Shown piece after piece: positions 61,393 to 64,000 of a stretch of DNA of 64,000 nt (positions are counted from its first letter, which is position 1; each line of letters starts with the position of its first letter). The position numbers were made by a program, and so were the translations under genes. The stretch covers positions 3,782,001 to 3,846,000 of the forward strand of contig CP030884.1 of the NCBI GenBank assembly GCA_006969385.1, read 5' to 3'. The notes below the pieces were generated by a model. It had not been told where the DNA came from. It worked only from the letters and a program-made list of their open reading frames with translations, and did not search any database. The DNA comes from Planctomycetaceae bacterium (lineage in GTDB: Bacteria; Planctomycetota; Phycisphaerae; UBA1845; UTPLA1).

Positions 61393-62295
61393 ATGTTAGA
61401 CGAGCACGGTATCGACCAACAGCACTTTAACGAACTGATCAAGTTAGCCCGGGCGGAGGATTTGGGCGAGGCGGGCGATCTGACGTCGCTATTGATGGAC
61501 GAAGCACTATTCACAACCCGCGGCACGTGGGAAATTGTATCGCGCGAGTCCGGTCGATTTGCAGGCGCGGCCGTTGTGAAGCCGCTGGTGCATGGCTTGG
61601 CACCCGAGGTCGACGTCGTTTGGATCGAAGAGAATGCCGACCACCGCGCGATCAAAAAAGGCGATGCGGTCGTTCGGTTAACGGGCTCCGTCGGACAGAT
61701 GCTGGCGGCCGAGCGCGTGATTTTGAACTTTTTGCAACACTTGTCGGGCGTGGCAACGATGACGCATCGTTTCGTTGAGGCTATCAAGGGAACGCATTGC
61801 AAGATTTACGACACGCGTAAGACCACGCCGGGATTTCGCAGCCTCGATAAGTATGCTGTGCGATGCGGCGGCGGACACAACCATCGCAGCGGTCTGCACG
61901 ATGCAGTGTTGATTAAGGATAACCACGTGGCACGCATTCCGACCGAGCGTTTGGCACATGCGATCATGACGCTGCTGAATGGATTAGATCGCTTGCCGTC
62001 TGAGCCGGCGTTCGTTGAAGTAGAATGCGACGATTTGGCTCAGTTCGCCGAACTGCTGAAGGTCGTCGGTATCGACGTCATCCTACTCGATAACTTCAGC
62101 AATACGGACATGGCTACTGCCGTCGGCATGCGCGACGATGCGGGCTTGCGCGGCAAGGTCGAATTGGAGGCCAGTGGCGGCATCAATCTCGAAACGGTGC
62201 GTGGTGTTGCCGAAACGGGTGTCGATCGCATTGCCGTCGGTGCGATTACCCATTCGGCGACCGCCTTGGATTTGGGGTTGGATTTCATCGAATGA
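61393..62295 (+). CDS. nadC: quinolinate phosphoribosyltransferase (decarboxylating)
   Basis: NadC converts quinolinate and PRPP to nicotinate mononucleotide in NAD synthesis. The 300-residue protein contains AEDLGEAGDLTS, LNFLQHLSGVATMTHRFVEA, KIYDTRKTTPGFRSLDKYAV, RCGGGHNHRSGLHDAVLIKDNHV and the C-terminal VELEASGGINLETVRGVAETG, the full set of family motifs. No nadA or nadB is present in this window. The stop overlaps the birA start in an ATGA, so the two are translationally coupled. Confidence 0.96.
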   Translation: MLDEHGIDQQHFNELIKLARAEDLGEAGDLTSLLMDEALFTTRGTWEIVSRESGRFAGAAVVKPLVHGLAPEVDVVWIEENADHRAIKKGDAVVRLTGSVGQMLAAERVILNFLQHLSGVATMTHRFVEAIKGTHCKIYDTRKTTPGFRSLDKYAVRCGGGHNHRSGLHDAVLIKDNHVARIPTERLAHAIMTLLNGLDRLPSEPAFVEVECDDLAQFAELLKVVGIDVILLDNFSNTDMATAVGMRDDAGLRGKVELEASGGINLETVRGVAETGVDRIAVGAITHSATALDLGLDFIE

Positions 62296-63104
62296 GCGCC
62301 GATGAATCGCATCAACTGAACGCCGAAGCACTGCGCGCCGCGCTGTCGCCGCAGCGCGTCGGGCGCACCGTGCAAGTTTACGGCGAACTCGATAGCACCA
62401 ATACATTTGTCTTAAATGTGGTGGCAACTCGCGGCGCAGCGGTCGACGGGCTGGTTGTATTTGCCGAGCGTCAAACTGCCGGTCGAGGGCGCTTGGGGCG
62501 GCAGTGGGAATGCCCGATGGGGGCTGGATTGACGTTTAGCATTCTGCTGGTCGAAGACGCGGCGACGCTATCGGCATCAGCATGGATGATGCTCGCGGGC
62601 GTGGTTACGGTTCGAGCCGTATCGGCTGCAACGGATGTGGAACCGGCCTTGCGCTGGCCCAATGATGTGTACGTGGACGGTCGCAAGCTGGCCGGCATTT
62701 TGGTGGAGGGGCGAACGTTGGCCAACGGGAAGGTCGCGCTCGCCATCGGTATCGGCATCAATTGTCTGCAACAGCCTGGGCATTTTTCACCCGATGTGCG
62801 CGACCGTGCGGTCTCGCTGGATATGTTGAGCGCGACGGCCGTGGACCGTCAGCGTTTGGCGGTGCAATTGTTACGCGAGTTAGATGCGGCAATTGCGCGA
62901 CATGACTTGCAGGACGAGCAAGCGCTTGCCGAAAGTTGGCGGTCGCATAGCGTAGACGTCGGCGCGCATGTGACACTGCAATATCAAAGCGATTCATTCA
63001 GCGGGCGAATCCTGGATGTGCATCCGCGCGAAGGTTTGCTGTTGCAACTCGACGATGGTGGTCGGCGTCTCTTCGATCCGATCTATACGTCGCGCATAGC
63101 GTGA
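62292..63104 (+). CDS. birA: biotin-[acetyl-CoA-carboxylase] ligase
   Basis: BirA attaches biotin to the carrier protein of acetyl-CoA carboxylase. The 270-residue protein has ELDSTNTFVLN, VVFAERQTAGRGRLGRQWECP (ATP/biotin binding), ALRWPNDVYVDGRKLAGILVEG and a C-terminal SH3-like domain (VTLQYQSDSFSGRILDVHPREG). The N-terminal winged helix of E. coli BirA is missing, so it is a ligase only and not a repressor. It shares an operon with nadC (4-base overlap) and probably with the hydrolase gene 12 bases on. Both cofactor enzymes belong to vitamin metabolism. Confidence 0.94.
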   Translation: MSADESHQLNAEALRAALSPQRVGRTVQVYGELDSTNTFVLNVVATRGAAVDGLVVFAERQTAGRGRLGRQWECPMGAGLTFSILLVEDAATLSASAWMMLAGVVTVRAVSAATDVEPALRWPNDVYVDGRKLAGILVEGRTLANGKVALAIGIGINCLQQPGHFSPDVRDRAVSLDMLSATAVDRQRLAVQLLRELDAAIARHDLQDEQALAESWRSHSVDVGAHVTLQYQSDSFSGRILDVHPREGLLLQLDDGGRRLFDPIYTSRIA

Positions 63105-63116
63105 TCGCTGGTTTCC

Positions 63117-63968
63117 ATGTCACACGTACCGATGCAAATCGAACCGGTTAGATTCAGCGATGACTATGCTTCGAAAGTGCGCTGGTGGTTACCGCCGCAA
63201 CCGCGTGGAGTGGTGGTTTACTTTCACGGCATACAGTCTCACGGCGGGTGGTATGAAGCATCGGGCTCGGCGTTGGCCGAGGCCGGTTTTGCGGTTTGCA
63301 TGCCCGACCGGCGCGGCAGCGGTTTGAGCGCTGAACCGCGCGGGCATATCGAGAATCTCAATCGCCTGACCGAAGACATGCGGGATATCGTGAAAATTGC
63401 CTTGCTCAAGACGGGCCAGCATCGCGTGCACGTCGTCGGTGTAAGTTGGGGTGGTAAACAGGCCGTTTGGCTGGCCCAAAACATGCCCGAGACGGTGGCG
63501 TCGATCTCGTTGGTTTGCCCCGGTATCTTTCCGAAGCTCGATCTGCCGACATCGGAGAAGTTCAGGGTGGCGATGGCGATGGTGAACGATCGTCGCAAGC
63601 ACTTCGACATTCCGCTCAACGATCCGACGTATTTCACGGACAACCCTGAGCGGCAGGCGATTGTACGGGATGACGATCTGAAATTGACGCAGGTGAGCGC
63701 GAGTTTTCTGTTGACCTCGCGTCGGTTGGATCGCGCGATTCGCGGATTTGAACGCTCGCGCTACGACGGCGGCGTCCACCTGTTTCTAGCGGGGACGGAT
63801 AAGATCATCGATAACCCAAAAACGCGAATCTGGTATGATGCCCTGCCGTCGCGGATGAAGAAGCTGAGGGAGTTTCCGCAGGGCGGTCACACGCTGGAGT
63901 TCGACAGCGAGCCGCAGGCGTTCATTCATGAGCTGGTGAATTTCATCGCAACTGCGGAAACGAAATAA
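63117..63968 (+). CDS. alpha/beta hydrolase (monoglyceride-lipase-like)
   Basis: 283 residues. GVVVYFHGIQSHGGWYEASGSALAEAGFAVCMPDRRGSG is the usual start of the Hydrolase_4 family, HVVGVSWGGKQAVWLA holds the nucleophile Ser110 in GxSxGG, LFLAGTDKIIDN the likely acid Asp and QGGHTLEFD the His. Family members hydrolyse monoacylglycerols or lysophospholipids; the substrate here is not determined. No signal peptide. It follows birA by 12 bases, so it may be co-transcribed with nadC and birA. The 32 bases after it are the end of the window. Confidence 0.85.
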   Translation: MSHVPMQIEPVRFSDDYASKVRWWLPPQPRGVVVYFHGIQSHGGWYEASGSALAEAGFAVCMPDRRGSGLSAEPRGHIENLNRLTEDMRDIVKIALLKTGQHRVHVVGVSWGGKQAVWLAQNMPETVASISLVCPGIFPKLDLPTSEKFRVAMAMVNDRRKHFDIPLNDPTYFTDNPERQAIVRDDDLKLTQVSASFLLTSRRLDRAIRGFERSRYDGGVHLFLAGTDKIIDNPKTRIWYDALPSRMKKLREFPQGGHTLEFDSEPQAFIHELVNFIATAETK

Positions 63969-64000
63969 CGAATCGCCAAGCGCACGTAATTTGCGATAGG

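Overview
The window looks like a chromosomal segment of a Planctomycetota bacterium, possibly Phycisphaerae-like (class is a guess). The phylum call rests on several things together. There are two giant secreted proteins, one with thrombospondin type 3 repeats and one with FG-GAP repeats. There is also a cysteine-rich 'CCIPG...DCEDMGG' module, a secreted HExxH protein with planctomycete-type architecture, DUF1844 and YlbF-type small proteins, an LpxB (so a lipid A outer membrane) together with flagellin, many dispersed hairpin repeats, and scattered housekeeping operons (pheT without pheS, pyrH without frr). Coding density is high, there is no insertion sequence, prophage, CRISPR array, tRNA or rRNA, and base composition looks even throughout.

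Layout. 1-7.5 kb: a DUF2891 fragment, truD, rnc, an overlapping minus-strand operon (gluzincin lipoprotein, purB, pyrE) and trxB. 7.6-21.9 kb: a 2222-residue M6-type metalloprotease with PKD and TSP3 modules (minus), a B12-type radical SAM protein (minus) and a 1572-residue FG-GAP protein (plus), with strong terminators at both outer ends. 21.9-32 kb: clpS, an unknown protein, ggt, a YlbF protein, RNase R, a repeat cluster, DUF1844, an amidohydrolase/O-methyltransferase pair and a STAS protein. 31.9-41 kb: tsaB broken by a one-base frameshift, an RdgC-like protein, three small membrane proteins (two of them tandem paralogs with an RIWWTPDD motif), folE, pheT and a Hint-domain lipoprotein. 40.7-47.6 kb: an RluB-type synthase, lpxB, and the translation cluster rpsB-tsf-pyrH-rlmN, which is split by terminators and a repeat block. 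47.8-53.8 kb: tilS, a membrane glycosyltransferase and an AsmA-like protein, joined by 4-base overlaps. 53.9-64 kb: flagellin, a membrane-anchored unknown, smpB, an ECF sigma/anti-sigma pair, a large secreted unknown, an orphan DNA methyltransferase, and nadC-birA-hydrolase.

Functionally most of the window is housekeeping: translation and RNA processing (truD, rnc, rnr, rpsB, tsf, rlmN, tilS, tsaB, smpB, pheT, RluB), nucleotide and cofactor synthesis (pyrE, purB, pyrH, folE, nadC, birA), envelope (lpxB, AsmA-like, GT39-like) and redox (trxB, ggt). The points most worth a second look are the Hint domain placed directly behind a lipobox cysteine, the two giant surface proteins, the RIWWTPDD paralog pair, the tsaB frameshift, the altered RNase III metal site, and the hairpin-repeat families in nearly every larger intergenic gap. 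I found no clear multi-gene system that is both new and well supported.
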